Below are positions 33,513 to 42,417 of a stretch of 64,000 bases of DNA, in pieces. The stretch is taken from assembly GCA_036399175.1 (NCBI GenBank), contig DASWNP010000040.1:1-64000 (forward strand), read 5' to 3'. The notes beneath the pieces are model-generated. The model made no database searches. It was not told the DNA's origin and was given only the letters and a program-made list of their open reading frames with translations. Position 1 is the stretch's first letter, and each line of letters opens with the position of its first letter. Made by a program: the position numbers and the translations under genes. The stretch is from DASWNP01 sp036399175 (GTDB lineage: Bacteria > Acidobacteriota > Blastocatellia > Pyrinomonadales > Pyrinomonadaceae).

Positions 33513-34784
33513 TTACCTGTCGCCGGTCATCGTTTCTGCCGGGCGGCTCGTTAGCTCGCGCCAGGTGAGGGGACGCGTGCCGTCGTCGAGGCGCACCATG
33601 GAGATGCAGCCGGGCGAGGGGCAGACGAGGTAGCAGAGGTTGCAGCCGACGCATTCGTGCTCGTCGACGACGGGGAAGCGGCGGCCTTCGATTTCGACGA
33701 GCGGGATGCATTGATGCGCGCCGTCTTCGCAGGCGATGTGGCAGAGGTTGCACTGGATGCAGAGCTTGTGGTCGATGCGCGCGACGGTTTTGTAGTTGAG
33801 GTCGAGGTTGCCCCAGTCGGTGACGCGCGCGACGCTCCGACCGATGATGTCGCGGACGCTTGCGAAGCCCTTATCGTCCAGGTAGTTGTTGAGGCCGTCA
33901 ATCATGTCTTCGACGATGCGGTAGCCGTAATGCATGACGGCGGTGCAGACCTGCACGGTCGAAGCGCCGAGCAGGAGAAACTCTGCCGCGTCTCTCCATG
34001 TCTGGATGCCGCCGATGCCGCTGATGGGCACGCGCACCTCTGCGTCGCGCGCAAGCTCGGAGACCATGTTGAGCGCGATGGGTTTGACAGCCGGGCCGCA
34101 GTAGCCGCCGTGCGCGGCCATGCCGTTGACGTTCGGGTGCGGAATGAGCGTGTCCAAATCGACGCCCATCACGGAGTTGATGGTGTTGATGAGCGAGAGG
34201 GCGTCGGCTCCGCCGCGCACGGCGGCGCGTCCGGGCGGGATGATGTGCGTCACGTTCGGCGTCAGCTTGACGATGACGGGCAAGCGCGTCGCTTCTTTGA
34301 CCCACTCCGTCACCATGCAGGTGTATTCGGGAACCTGACCCATCGCCGAGCCCATGCCGCGCTCGCTCATGCCGTGCGGGCAGCCGAAGTTGAGTTCCAC
34401 GCCGTCCGCGCCCGTGTCTTCTACCTGTTTGGCAATCTCGTGCCAGGCCTCGCGCTTCGACTCGACCATCAGCGAAACGATAAGAGCGTGCTTCGGATAC
34501 TTACGCTTGCACTCGCGTATCTCTCTCAGGTTCACTTCGAGCGGGCGGTCGGTGATAAGCTCGATGTTGTTGAGTCCCATCATGCGCTGCGGCCCCATAT
34601 CGACGGCGGCGAGGCGCGAGCAGACGTTCCTGATAGGCTCGCCCAGAGTCTTCCAGACCGCGCCGCCCCAACCGGCATCGAAAGCGCGCTCCACCATCGA
34701 GCCCATGTTGGTTGGCGGCGCGGACGCCAGCCAGAAGGGATTCGGCGATTCTATCCCCGCGAAATTAACTCTCAGATCCGCCAT
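33513..34784 (-). CDS. preA: NAD-dependent dihydropyrimidine dehydrogenase subunit PreA
   Basis: The catalytic subunit that reduces uracil and thymine to dihydropyrimidines. A 423-residue protein with a dihydroorotate-dehydrogenase-like barrel (NFAGIESPNPFWLASAPPT at the N-terminus, NFGCPHG, VIVKLTPNV, MISGIGG-type late strand PISGIGGIQTW). It ends with a two-cluster ferredoxin domain, CIQCNLCHIACEDG near 343 and CVGCNLCYLVCPSPGC near 377. It overlaps preT by 20 bases, implying coupled translation. Together they form the reductive pyrimidine pathway with hydA and the beta-ureidopropionase. Confidence 0.94.
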   Translation of the reverse strand: MADLRVNFAGIESPNPFWLASAPPTNMGSMVERAFDAGWGGAVWKTLGEPIRNVCSRLAAVDMGPQRMMGLNNIELITDRPLEVNLREIRECKRKYPKHALIVSLMVESKREAWHEIAKQVEDTGADGVELNFGCPHGMSERGMGSAMGQVPEYTCMVTEWVKEATRLPVIVKLTPNVTHIIPPGRAAVRGGADALSLINTINSVMGVDLDTLIPHPNVNGMAAHGGYCGPAVKPIALNMVSELARDAEVRVPISGIGGIQTWRDAAEFLLLGASTVQVCTAVMHYGYRIVEDMIDGLNNYLDDKGFASVRDIIGRSVARVTDWGNLDLNYKTVARIDHKLCIQCNLCHIACEDGAHQCIPLVEIEGRRFPVVDEHECVGCNLCYLVCPSPGCISMVRLDDGTRPLTWRELTSRPAETMTGDR

Positions 34785-36267
34785 AAGATTTCACTCCAAG
34801 TTCTGAAGCCGGTGTGGCCGGGCTATCGTATGCGGCGGGAACAGCCGCCGGGATTTCGTTTCCGAGCTTTTCGATGAAGGGCAGACGCGCGCCCGCAAAC
34901 TCGACGCGCTCGCCGGTCAGAGCTTCGTGGATGCCCTGCGCGGCGAGCTTGCCCATCTGCGAGGCATCGACGGCTTCGCGTCCGCCGTTGACGCAGTCGC
35001 CGCCCGCGAAGTATTTCGGGTTGCCGGTCTGCATCGTCTGCGGGTTGACTTCGACGCGTCCCGCCCCGTCGAGACGCAAGCCTTCGACGCCCTCGAAGAA
35101 GCTGCGCATCTTCTGCTGACCGACGGCCTTGACGACCATGTCGCATGGGATGTCGAACTCGGAACCGGCGACGGGGCGAGACGAGCGCCGCCCCGATGCG
35201 TCGGGCTCGCCGAACTCCATCCGCACGCAGCGCAGCGCCGAGACGCGCCGTCCGTCTTCGCCGTCGGCCACAATCTCGACCGGAGCGGTGAGCCAACGAA
35301 ACTCGACGGCGTCCTTCTTCGCCAGCTCGTATTCGTAATGGTAGGCGGGCATCTCGCGCTCGGAGCGACGGTAGACCATGAGCACGCGCTCTGCGCCGAG
35401 ACGCCGCGCCTGCGTGACGGCATCGACGGCGGTGTTACCCGCGCCGACGACGACGACCGTGCGCCCGATGGGAACGCTTCGCCAGTCGCGCGTCTTGATG
35501 CGCTCGATGAAGTCGAGCGCATCGTAGACGCCCTCCAAATCTTCGCCGGGGATGTTGAGCTTGCTTGTCGCGCCGAGGCCGACGCCGAGGAAGACGGCAT
35601 CGTGTGCGTCCTCCAGCTCTTTCAGAGAGATGTCGCGGCCTATCTCCGTGTTCATCCTGAAACGGACGCCGAGGCGTTCGACTGCGGCGGCCTCTTCGGT
35701 CGAGACGCGCTGCGTCATCTTGTATTCGGCCATGCCGTAAGTGTCGAGGCCGCCCGCGAGCGGACGCCGGTCGTAGACGGTCACGTCGTAGCCGAGCCGG
35801 GCGAGATATGCCGCGCATGAAAGACCCGCCGGGCCTGAGCCGACGACGCCGATTGATTTGCCGTTAGGCGCAGCCACTGTGAACAGCTTTCGCCCCGTGC
35901 TCAGGGCGAAATCGGTCGCGTAGCGTTGCAGGCGTCCGATTTGAATCGGCGTCTGCATCAGCATGTTCTCGACGCAAGCGCCCTCGCATAACACTTCAAC
36001 CGGACAGACCCGCGCGCAGGTTGCGCCGATGGGATTGGCGTCGAAGATAACGCGCGCCGAGCCGGTGAGATTGCCGCTGGCAATCTTCTTGATGAAGGAG
36101 GGCACGTCGATGTGCGTCGGGCAGGCGCGCGTGCACGGCGCGTCGTAGCAATAGACGCAACGGTTGGCCTCGAAGATGGCTTCGGCCTCGGTCAGAGGCG
36201 GCGCAATCTCCCGAAAGTTTCGCTCAATCTGCGCGATGTCGAGCGGCGAGTCGTGTGTTGTAGACAT
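34765..36267 (-). CDS. preT: NAD-dependent dihydropyrimidine dehydrogenase subunit PreT
   Basis: The NADH-oxidising, FAD- and iron-sulfur-containing partner of PreA; it resembles the glutamate synthase small subunit. The 500-residue protein has N-terminal cysteines C37, C40, C45 and C49 (CVYCYDAPCTRACP). It has a first FAD motif GVVGSGPAGLSCAAYLARLG, then NIPGEDLEGVYDALDFIERI, and a second motif VVVGAGNTAVDAV. The ATG at 36267 is preferred; an upstream in-frame extension would lie in the repeat element. It precedes preA with a 20-base overlap. Confidence 0.93.
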   Translation of the reverse strand: MSTTHDSPLDIAQIERNFREIAPPLTEAEAIFEANRCVYCYDAPCTRACPTHIDVPSFIKKIASGNLTGSARVIFDANPIGATCARVCPVEVLCEGACVENMLMQTPIQIGRLQRYATDFALSTGRKLFTVAAPNGKSIGVVGSGPAGLSCAAYLARLGYDVTVYDRRPLAGGLDTYGMAEYKMTQRVSTEEAAAVERLGVRFRMNTEIGRDISLKELEDAHDAVFLGVGLGATSKLNIPGEDLEGVYDALDFIERIKTRDWRSVPIGRTVVVVGAGNTAVDAVTQARRLGAERVLMVYRRSEREMPAYHYEYELAKKDAVEFRWLTAPVEIVADGEDGRRVSALRCVRMEFGEPDASGRRSSRPVAGSEFDIPCDMVVKAVGQQKMRSFFEGVEGLRLDGAGRVEVNPQTMQTGNPKYFAGGDCVNGGREAVDASQMGKLAAQGIHEALTGERVEFAGARLPFIEKLGNEIPAAVPAAYDSPATPASELGVKSYGGSES

Positions 36268-36273
36268 AAGTAT

Positions 36274-36380
36274 AGTCTGGAGTCTGGAGTCTGAAGTCCG
36301 GAAGTCTAAGACCAAAACCGAAAGTCCACGCGCGGCGCTCGCTTTGGGTTTTGACTCCAGACTCCGAGACTCCAGACTTT
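36274..36380. repeat. heptad inverted-repeat element, family B copy 2
   Basis: AGTCTGG units at 36274-36310 and their complement at about 36351-36380. The loop includes GACCAAAACCGAAAGTC and TTTGGGTTTTGACTC, similar in words to the other family B loops but longer. It lies between preT and the beta-ureidopropionase gene, in an otherwise continuous minus-strand pathway. Confidence 0.85.
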
Positions 36381-37248
36381 ATTCTGTGACGAGTTCCTCG
36401 TAGGTTTCCGGCCTGCGGTCGCGGAAAAATTGCCAGGTGTTTCTGACCTGTCGAATCATGTCGAGGTCGAGGTCGGCGACGACGAGGGCGTCCTGGTCGC
36501 GCGGCGCTTCGGCGACGAACTGCCCGCGCGGGTCGCAGAAGTAGCTCTGCCCGTAGAACTCGCCGATGTCCCAGGGCTGCTCGTGGCCGACGCGGTTGAT
36601 TGCGCCGATGAAGTAGCCGTTGGCGACGGCGTGCGCCGGTTGTTCCAATCGCCAGAGATATTCGGAGAGACCGGCGACCGTCGCCGAAGGATTGAAGACT
36701 ATCTCCGCGCCGTTCAAGCCGAGGGCGCGCGCGCCTTCGGGGAAGTGGCGGTCGTAGCAGATGTAGACGCCGATGCGCGCGTAGGCGGTCTCGAAGGTCG
36801 GGTAGCCGAGGTTGCCGGGCTTGAAGTAGAACTTCTCCCAAAAGCCGGGCGCGACGTGCGGGATGTGGTTCTTGCGATACTTGCCCAGATATTTTCCGTC
36901 GGCGTCGATGACGGCTGCGGTGTTGTAGTAGATGCCCGTTATCTCTTCCTCGTAGATGGGCACGATGATGACCATGCCGTGCTGGCGTGCGACTTCCTGC
37001 ATGAGCCTGACGGTCGGCCCGTCGGGAATCTTCTCGACGGCTTCGTACCAGCGCGTTTGCTGCTCGGCGCAGAAGTAGGGCGTGGTGAAGACTTCCTGCA
37101 TGCAGAGAATCTGCACGCCCTGTCGCGCGGCGTCTCCAATCATCGCTATGTGCTTTTCGATGTTGGCGCGCTTAATCTCTTCGATGGGCGCGTCGGTGGG
37201 CGCGGCGTTGGTGGCCTGTATGAGACCGCATCTGACAGTTCTTGCCAT
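36379..37248 (-). CDS. beta-ureidopropionase / N-carbamoyl amidohydrolase (nitrilase superfamily)
   Basis: Hydrolyses N-carbamoyl-beta-alanine to beta-alanine, CO2 and ammonia, the third step of reductive pyrimidine breakdown. The 289-residue protein has the Glu-Lys-Cys triad of the nitrilase fold: E52 in CMQEVF, the lysine in KYRKNHIPH near 127, and the cysteine in YICYDRHFPEGARAL near 160. The sequence NRVGHEQPWDIGEFYGQSYF is typical of the beta-ureidopropionase/N-carbamoylputrescine amidase branch. The neighbouring preTA and hydA point to the pyrimidine substrate rather than putrescine. Confidence 0.9.
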   Translation of the reverse strand: MARTVRCGLIQATNAAPTDAPIEEIKRANIEKHIAMIGDAARQGVQILCMQEVFTTPYFCAEQQTRWYEAVEKIPDGPTVRLMQEVARQHGMVIIVPIYEEEITGIYYNTAAVIDADGKYLGKYRKNHIPHVAPGFWEKFYFKPGNLGYPTFETAYARIGVYICYDRHFPEGARALGLNGAEIVFNPSATVAGLSEYLWRLEQPAHAVANGYFIGAINRVGHEQPWDIGEFYGQSYFCDPRGQFVAEAPRDQDALVVADLDLDMIRQVRNTWQFFRDRRPETYEELVTE

Positions 37249-37260
37249 ATCAAAAACAGG

Positions 37261-37361
37261 GATGAAGAGATTGATTCATTGATTCATCAGTTCATCGATT
37301 CGCCGGTCTATTTCTTCATTGAATCAATGAAACAATGGAGAAATGAATCAATCTCTTCATC
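37261..37361. repeat. 8-bp-period inverted repeat, family E
   Basis: Units of TGATTCAT in a 41-base arm (37261-37301) and an opposing arm (37321-37361) that pairs perfectly for its outer 20 bases (starting GATGAAGAGATTGATTC). The period is 8 rather than 7. It separates the amidohydrolase from the permease and covers the permease's stop codon. Confidence 0.82.
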
Positions 37362-38892
37362 CGTCTTCCTTTCTTAAGTTTCCCTTCATCAGGACGAAAT
37401 AGAGAGCGAACCCGAGCGCGAAGGTGACGAACCACGCGTAGGTGTAGAGGGTGTCGAAGAAATCGGGCGCGGCCACCTGTCCGCCGGGAGTCGAGGCGGC
37501 GCGCAGGAAGCCCGGAACGACCGGCGCGATTGCGGCGACGAGCGCAAAGACGGCGCGCCAGTTGAAACCTTCGGAATAAGAATACTGTCCGCGCGGGTCG
37601 AAGAGCGCGGCGAGGTCGAGCCGGCGACGGCGCAGAATCCAGTAGTCGCAAATCAGGATTCCGGCTATCGCCCCCATCAAGCCCGAATAGCCGATGAGCC
37701 ATGTGAAGATATAGGCACCCATCGAGCCCATCAGCTTCCAGGGCATCATCACCACTCCGATGAGAGCCGTAATCAATCCGCCCGTGACGTAGGAGATGCG
37801 CTTCGGGCTGAGGTTTGAGAAGTCGTTCGAGGGCGAGACGACGTTGGCCGCCATGTTAGTTGTCAGTTGCGCTGCGAAGATGACGGCGGTGGCAAAGAGG
37901 ATGACGATGACGCTCTGGAAACGCTGCATCAACTCGACGGGGTTCGGGATGGGCTGGCCGTAGATGATGAGAGTCGCGCTCGTGACGGCGACGCCGATGA
38001 AGGCGAAGGCGGTCATCGTCAGAGGTAAGCCTAGAGCCTGTCCGAGCATCTGCGAGCGCTGCGAGCGCGCGTAGCGTGTGAAGTCCGGAATGTTGAGGCT
38101 GAGAGTCGCCCAGTAGCCGACCGAAGCGGTGAGCGCGCCGGGGAAGATGTCCCAGAAATTGTTTCGCTGTTTTTGCAGCGCCGCCGATTCGGTCAGAACT
38201 TTGCCCAGTCCGCCCGCGCGCCATGAAGCCCATGCGAGCAGCACCGCGCCGCCCGCCAGAAGCAGAGGCGCTGACCACGTCTCCAGATGCTTGATGCCCT
38301 CGACGCCTTTGAGGATGATGAAGACCTCGATAATCCAGAAGAGAAAAAATGCAGACCAGGTGTGCAGCGCGACGCCGAGCACGCTCGCCCCGCCGAGCAG
38401 GTTGTTCCATCCGCCCCACATCGCGCCGAAGAGCGCGTCGAGCGCCGTGCCTCCTATCCACGTCTGAATGCCGAACCAGCCGCAGGCGACAATCGCGCGG
38501 AGGATGGCAGGAATGTTCGCGCCCTTCGTCCCGAACGCGGCGCGGCAGAGCACCGGAAACGAGACGCCGTACTTCGTGCCCGCGTGCGCGTTGAGAATCA
38601 TCGGGATGAGGACGATTGAGTTGCCGAGCAAGATGGTGAGCATCGCCTGCCACCAGTTCATGCCCGCCTCGATGAAGCCGCCCGCGAGCGTGTAGGTGGT
38701 AATCACGACGCTCATGCCAATCCAGAGCGCCGCGATGTTCCACGTAGACCACGTGCGCTCTTTGATGCTCGTCGGCGCGAGGTCACGATTCCAGAGCGGA
38801 CTGCCGGACACGTCCTCGCGCAGCTCCTCGAAATCGCGCTCGTTGAGGGCGATGTCTTCGGTGTTGACTGAGTCGATTGAATGGGTCGCCAT
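37357..38892 (-). CDS. NCS1-family nucleobase:cation symporter
   Basis: An inner-membrane permease of 511 residues with about 12 hydrophobic segments. The N-terminus has the family pattern SPLWNRDLAPTSIKERTWST followed by WNIAALWIGMS; GFIEAGMNWWQAML, WFGIQTWIGG and an NFWDIFPG late motif are also typical of NCS1 transporters for uracil, hydantoin, allantoin or cytosine. Its location among preTA, hydA and beta-ureidopropionase makes pyrimidine or dihydropyrimidine uptake the likely role. The start ATG at 38892 gives the usual soluble N-tail of about 45 residues. Confidence 0.92.
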   Translation of the reverse strand: MATHSIDSVNTEDIALNERDFEELREDVSGSPLWNRDLAPTSIKERTWSTWNIAALWIGMSVVITTYTLAGGFIEAGMNWWQAMLTILLGNSIVLIPMILNAHAGTKYGVSFPVLCRAAFGTKGANIPAILRAIVACGWFGIQTWIGGTALDALFGAMWGGWNNLLGGASVLGVALHTWSAFFLFWIIEVFIILKGVEGIKHLETWSAPLLLAGGAVLLAWASWRAGGLGKVLTESAALQKQRNNFWDIFPGALTASVGYWATLSLNIPDFTRYARSQRSQMLGQALGLPLTMTAFAFIGVAVTSATLIIYGQPIPNPVELMQRFQSVIVILFATAVIFAAQLTTNMAANVVSPSNDFSNLSPKRISYVTGGLITALIGVVMMPWKLMGSMGAYIFTWLIGYSGLMGAIAGILICDYWILRRRRLDLAALFDPRGQYSYSEGFNWRAVFALVAAIAPVVPGFLRAASTPGGQVAAPDFFDTLYTYAWFVTFALGFALYFVLMKGNLRKEDG

Positions 38893-38916
38893 ACTTATCG
38901 CAAAGCTCTTCGTCGC

Positions 38917-39594
38917 TTACTGCAAGCAATCAGATTTTCCATCGTCGCCGCAGCGGAAAAGCTCCGGGGCGTGGTTTTCGGTCAACTCCCGCGTGTTCTT
39001 CCAGACGCGCGTCTGGCCGTAACGCTCTTCAGTCCAGCCGAGGCTCTGTTTGTTTCGCCAGACGCCTTCGAGCGCCGCGCGCTCGCCTGAGCCGAACAGA
39101 TGATACGCCTCGTGCAGGAGAATTGCGGCGCGCTCCGTATCGTCTGCGGCGAGGTTGAAGAAGTCTGGGTAGAGCGTCACGACTTCAAAGGGGAAGTTGG
39201 TGGCCGCGTAGGCGTCCCTGTGCCCGACCTGCATGTTCCACCAGTTGTCGGTCGAGCGAAAGCTGACGAGGCGACGCAGCACGAACGCCTCACGACTGAA
39301 ACCCCTGCCTTCGAGAATGTCAATCGACCGCTCGATTGTCCGGCGCTGCTCCCAACTGACGGCGTCCGAGGTGAGCAGCAGCGATAGATAACAGACGAAG
39401 AGGATAACGAGCGTCATGCCCGCGACCCACGACAGACGCTTGAGAAAGCTTCTACGCGGGCGTTTGTCTGAACTGTCAAAGGTAGCCTCCGCGTCGGGCG
39501 CGTCGCCTGCGTGAAGCGTCGCGCCGCAGCGTTTACATTCTGACGCTTCGGCGAAGTTGACGAGGCCGCAACGGCTGCACCTCCGGCTGCTCAT
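38917..39594 (-). CDS. zinc-ribbon membrane protein with HExxH motif
   Basis: A 225-residue protein of unknown function. Residues 6-23 form a rubredoxin-like zinc ribbon (C6, C9, C20, C23: CSRCGLVN, then CKRCG). A single transmembrane helix (VAGMTLVILFVCYLSLLL) lies at about 55-75. The outer domain carries LLHEAYHLFGSGERAALEG near 161, where HEAYH fits the HExxH zinc-protease signature with a downstream glutamate. It therefore looks like a membrane metallopeptidase with a cytoplasmic ribbon. It is inserted between pyrimidine genes with gaps of 9 and 24 bases but has no clear link to that pathway. Confidence 0.72.
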   Translation of the reverse strand: MSSRRCSRCGLVNFAEASECKRCGATLHAGDAPDAEATFDSSDKRPRRSFLKRLSWVAGMTLVILFVCYLSLLLTSDAVSWEQRRTIERSIDILEGRGFSREAFVLRRLVSFRSTDNWWNMQVGHRDAYAATNFPFEVVTLYPDFFNLAADDTERAAILLHEAYHLFGSGERAALEGVWRNKQSLGWTEERYGQTRVWKNTRELTENHAPELFRCGDDGKSDCLQ

Positions 39595-39603
39595 AGCTTC
39601 GGC

Positions 39604-40986
39604 TCAAATCGCCACGCACGTTCCGCGCTTGAGAAAACGACCGTCGCCGGGCTTGCCCTTGTACTCGCTGTTTTCAATCACGACGCGCCCGCGCGAGAGC
39701 ACCGTCTCGACCACGCCGCGAATCCGCTTGCCTTCGTAGGCCGAGTAATCGACGTTCATGTGATGAGTGGCGGCGGAGATTGTCTGTTCGCGCTCGGGGT
39801 CGAAGACGACGATGTCGGCGTCGGAGCCGACGGCAATCGTGCCCTTCTTCGGGAAGAGGCCGAACATCTTGGCGGCGGCGGTCGAAGTAAGCTCGACGAA
39901 GCGGTTGAGCGAGAGTCGATTCTCCACCACGCCGCCGTTGTAGATGAGCGGCACGCGATGCTCGACGCCCGGCGCGCCGTTCGGAATCTTCGAGAAATCG
40001 TCGCGCCCCAGCTCCTTCTGCTCCTTCATGCAGAAAGGGCAGTGGTCGGTGGAGATAACTTGCAGGTCGTCCATCCGCAAGCCCTTCCAAAGCTCCGCCT
40101 GATTCCAACGCTCACGAAGCGGCGGCGTCATCACGTACTTCGCGCCCTCGAATCCGGGCTCTTCGTAGTTGTCGTAGGAGAGAAACAGGTATTGCGGGCA
40201 CGTCTCGGCGAAGGCCGGTATCCCTCTGTCGCGCGCCTCGCGTACTTGGTCGAGCGCGTCGGCGCACGAAAGGTGCACGATGTAGACGGGCGATTCGGAC
40301 ATCTCGGCAATCGCAATCGCGCGATGCACGCCTTCGGCCTCGGCGCGCGTGGGGCGCGTCAGCGCGTGATACTTCGGCGCGGTTCTGCCCTGCGCGAGCG
40401 CACGCTTGATAATCTCGTTGATGACGACGCCGTTCTCCGCGTGCATACAGATGAGACCGCCGCGCTCGCCCGCAGCCGACATCGCGCGAAAGATGGTCGC
40501 ATCGTCCACCAGAAAGACGCCCGGATAGGCCATGAACAGCTTGAAGCTCGTCACGCCCTCTTCCATCACTCGATGAAGCTCCGGCACGCGCTCGTCTTCG
40601 AGGTCGGTGCAGATGAGATGGAAGCCGTAGTCAATGGCGGTCTTCCCCTCGGCCTTCGCGTGCCAGCGGTCGAGCCCCTCGGTCAGAGACTGTCCCTTGT
40701 ACTGCACGGCGAAGTCGATAATCGTCGTCGTCCCGCCGAAGGCCGCCGCAATCGTCCCCGTGCGAAAATCGTCGGACGCCTCCGTCCCGCCGAACGGCAG
40801 CTCCATGTGCGTGTGCGGGTCGATGCCGCCGGGGATGACCAGCTTGCCCGCCGCATCAATCACACGCTCGGCCTCCATCTCAAGTCGCGCGCCGATGACC
40901 GAGACCACTTCGTCTTCAATCAACACGTCAGCCCTGTAATCATCGACGGCGGTGACGATGCGGCCATTACGAATCAGAGTTTTCAT
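39604..40986 (-). CDS. hydA: dihydropyrimidinase (hydantoinase)
   Basis: Hydrolyses dihydrouracil/dihydrothymine to N-carbamoyl-beta-amino acids. The 460-residue TIM-barrel amidohydrolase has the first metal histidines H58 and H60 in GGIDPHTHMELPFGG, the carboxylated lysine in TSFKLFMAYPG near 149, MHAENG, YIVHLSCADAL, and the late STDHCPF aspartate/histidine. The C-terminal strand includes VGSDADIVVFDPE. It completes the chain preTA, hydA, beta-ureidopropionase. The ATG gives the usual MKTLIRNGRIVTA start. Confidence 0.95.
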   Translation of the reverse strand: MKTLIRNGRIVTAVDDYRADVLIEDEVVSVIGARLEMEAERVIDAAGKLVIPGGIDPHTHMELPFGGTEASDDFRTGTIAAAFGGTTTIIDFAVQYKGQSLTEGLDRWHAKAEGKTAIDYGFHLICTDLEDERVPELHRVMEEGVTSFKLFMAYPGVFLVDDATIFRAMSAAGERGGLICMHAENGVVINEIIKRALAQGRTAPKYHALTRPTRAEAEGVHRAIAIAEMSESPVYIVHLSCADALDQVREARDRGIPAFAETCPQYLFLSYDNYEEPGFEGAKYVMTPPLRERWNQAELWKGLRMDDLQVISTDHCPFCMKEQKELGRDDFSKIPNGAPGVEHRVPLIYNGGVVENRLSLNRFVELTSTAAAKMFGLFPKKGTIAVGSDADIVVFDPEREQTISAATHHMNVDYSAYEGKRIRGVVETVLSRGRVVIENSEYKGKPGDGRFLKRGTCVAI

Positions 40987-41001
40987 AAAGTTCCCCCAGC
41001 T

Positions 41002-41373
41002 TTACGACCTAACCCACGTTAGCTTCGGCCCGTTATATGTGAGCGAAACTACGTTCAGAACATTTCGTCCGATAATGCCCCAGTCTCGCTCAACGAGTAG
41101 GAACTGACCGCGAAAGGTTAAGCCTGTAAAGACCATTTCTGCGCGGGCAGCATGCGCGAGACTTGAGTGATCTTCAAAGCTGATTAATTCGTAGCTGTTT
41201 GCTGAATAACTTAATCCAAGTTTTTCGGCGACGCCCTGCGGCAGCAGCGTCACATCGGCGCCGGTGTCGAGCAGCATCGTGACTTCCACACTCATTCCGC
41301 TTTCCGGATTGCGAAGCGTCACTGTTGCGACAGGCGCGGGCGGAGAGAAGCGGGTTGAGTCGTAATCAGGCAT
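41002..41373 (-). CDS. retropepsin-like aspartic protease
   Basis: A 123-residue protein whose centre reads MLLDTGADVTLLPQGVAEKLGL (split across about residues 31-52), the hallmark D-T-G-A of single-lobed retroviral-type aspartic proteases, which act as dimers. No second motif is needed in such forms. The ATG at 41373 (MPDYDSTRFSP) is taken over a longer frame because that extension overlaps the upstream gene. It follows a small antitoxin-like gene by 4 bases, a frequent pairing in which the target is unknown. The DNA is more A+T-rich than the pathway genes on either side. Confidence 0.8.
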   Translation of the reverse strand: MPDYDSTRFSPPAPVATVTLRNPESGMSVEVTMLLDTGADVTLLPQGVAEKLGLSYSANSYELISFEDHSSLAHAARAEMVFTGLTFRGQFLLVERDWGIIGRNVLNVVSLTYNGPKLTWVRS

Positions 41374-41377
41374 CTCG

Positions 41378-41578
41378 TTATGACTCGACAATCTCCATCC
41401 CAAAATCAGCCGCCTGTTCGGGGTGAGCAAGGCGAGGGCTGTGTAGATGCACACCCGTCGCTTCGACCTCGATTTCCGGCACGACTATATAAACTTTCGT
41501 CCCGTCTGGCAGATGAACTTCGCCGTTAATCTTAATCTGCCCTCGCTCTACCACCCCTTCAAATGTCGCTGCACTCAT
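41378..41578 (-). CDS. small antitoxin-like protein
   Basis: A 66-residue protein starting MSAATFEGVVERGQIKINGEV and continuing LPDGTKVYIVVPE. This short strand-turn-strand pattern resembles the DUF104/AF2212 family of presumed antitoxins found next to retropepsin-like or PIN genes. The gene precedes the aspartic protease with a 4-base gap, so the two are translated together. Whether they form a toxin-antitoxin unit or a processing pair is not known. Confidence 0.65.
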   Translation of the reverse strand: MSAATFEGVVERGQIKINGEVHLPDGTKVYIVVPEIEVEATGVHLHSPRLAHPEQAADFGMEIVES

Positions 41579-41640
41579 ACTTTTTACCTCGGTCTGAACT
41601 GCTCAGATAGTTTCATCGGACTGTAGCCTTCGTGACCTCC

Positions 41641-42402
41641 CTAAGTATTGCCGTAGAGCTTGAAGGCTTCTTTGCCTTCGAGGCGGCGGGCGCGGATGAG
41701 GCCGTTGCCGAGTTTTTCGCCGCCGAGCGGGTCGATATACTCGCGGCCAGAGAAGCCGCGCGATTTGTCTATGCCGAACACGGCGACGTTGAACATGAAG
41801 ACCGTGTTGCTGGTGGCTTTGAACCAGTGAATGTTGTTGCGCTCGTCGGAGACGGTCGAGAGGTCGCCGGGCTTGAAGGTGGCGTCGAGCGTGGGCTCGA
41901 TGAAGAGGTGTGTGTCGGTCTGTTCCCGGCGGTCGTAGTGGCGCGCGTGTACCTGTCCGTCGATGAGCATGTGCATCGAGGTCATGTTGAGATGGCCGTG
42001 CGGCACGATGGCTCGCCCCTTCTTGAAGGCGACGAACATGGGAACGAACGCCAACTCTTCCGGTAGCCCTTCGACCTGCGGAAATTCGAGCGGGAGCGCC
42101 GACTCGTGGTCTTCGGGGAAGAGCGGAGCTTTCGAGAGGTTTGTGTAATCAATCGAGCGCAGGAGGTCTGGGAGCGCGAGGCGTCCGAACAATTCTTCAA
42201 CCTTCTGCTGCCATGCGGCGTGGGAAAGCTTTCCGCCCTTGAGAGCGGCGCTCATCTCTTCTACTTCCGCGAGCCAACGGAAGGCGACGGGTTTGACCTT
42301 GCCTGCAAGCGCCTGAGCCTGAGCCAGACTCTTCACCAGCGAGAAAGCGAGGGCTGAGCCGAGCGCGTTTTGAATGAAAGTTCTGCGAGGTAGTTGTTCC
42401 AA
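41641..42402 (-). CDS. Tat-exported cupin-like protein
   Basis: A 253-residue protein. The N-terminus LPRRTFIQNALGSALAFSL carries a twin-arginine motif and hydrophobic core, so it is probably exported folded by the Tat system, often a sign of a bound cofactor. The mature part has HGHLNMTSMHMLIDG and VHARHYDR, which could supply cupin metal histidines, and resembles cysteine-dioxygenase-like thiol dioxygenases. I do not claim a reaction. It is followed by the class D beta-lactamase gene on the same strand with a 15-base gap; the two may be co-transcribed. Confidence 0.68.
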   Translation of the reverse strand: MEQLPRRTFIQNALGSALAFSLVKSLAQAQALAGKVKPVAFRWLAEVEEMSAALKGGKLSHAAWQQKVEELFGRLALPDLLRSIDYTNLSKAPLFPEDHESALPLEFPQVEGLPEELAFVPMFVAFKKGRAIVPHGHLNMTSMHMLIDGQVHARHYDRREQTDTHLFIEPTLDATFKPGDLSTVSDERNNIHWFKATSNTVFMFNVAVFGIDKSRGFSGREYIDPLGGEKLGNGLIRARRLEGKEAFKLYGNT

Positions 42403-42417
42403 CGTGTTTGCTCCGTT

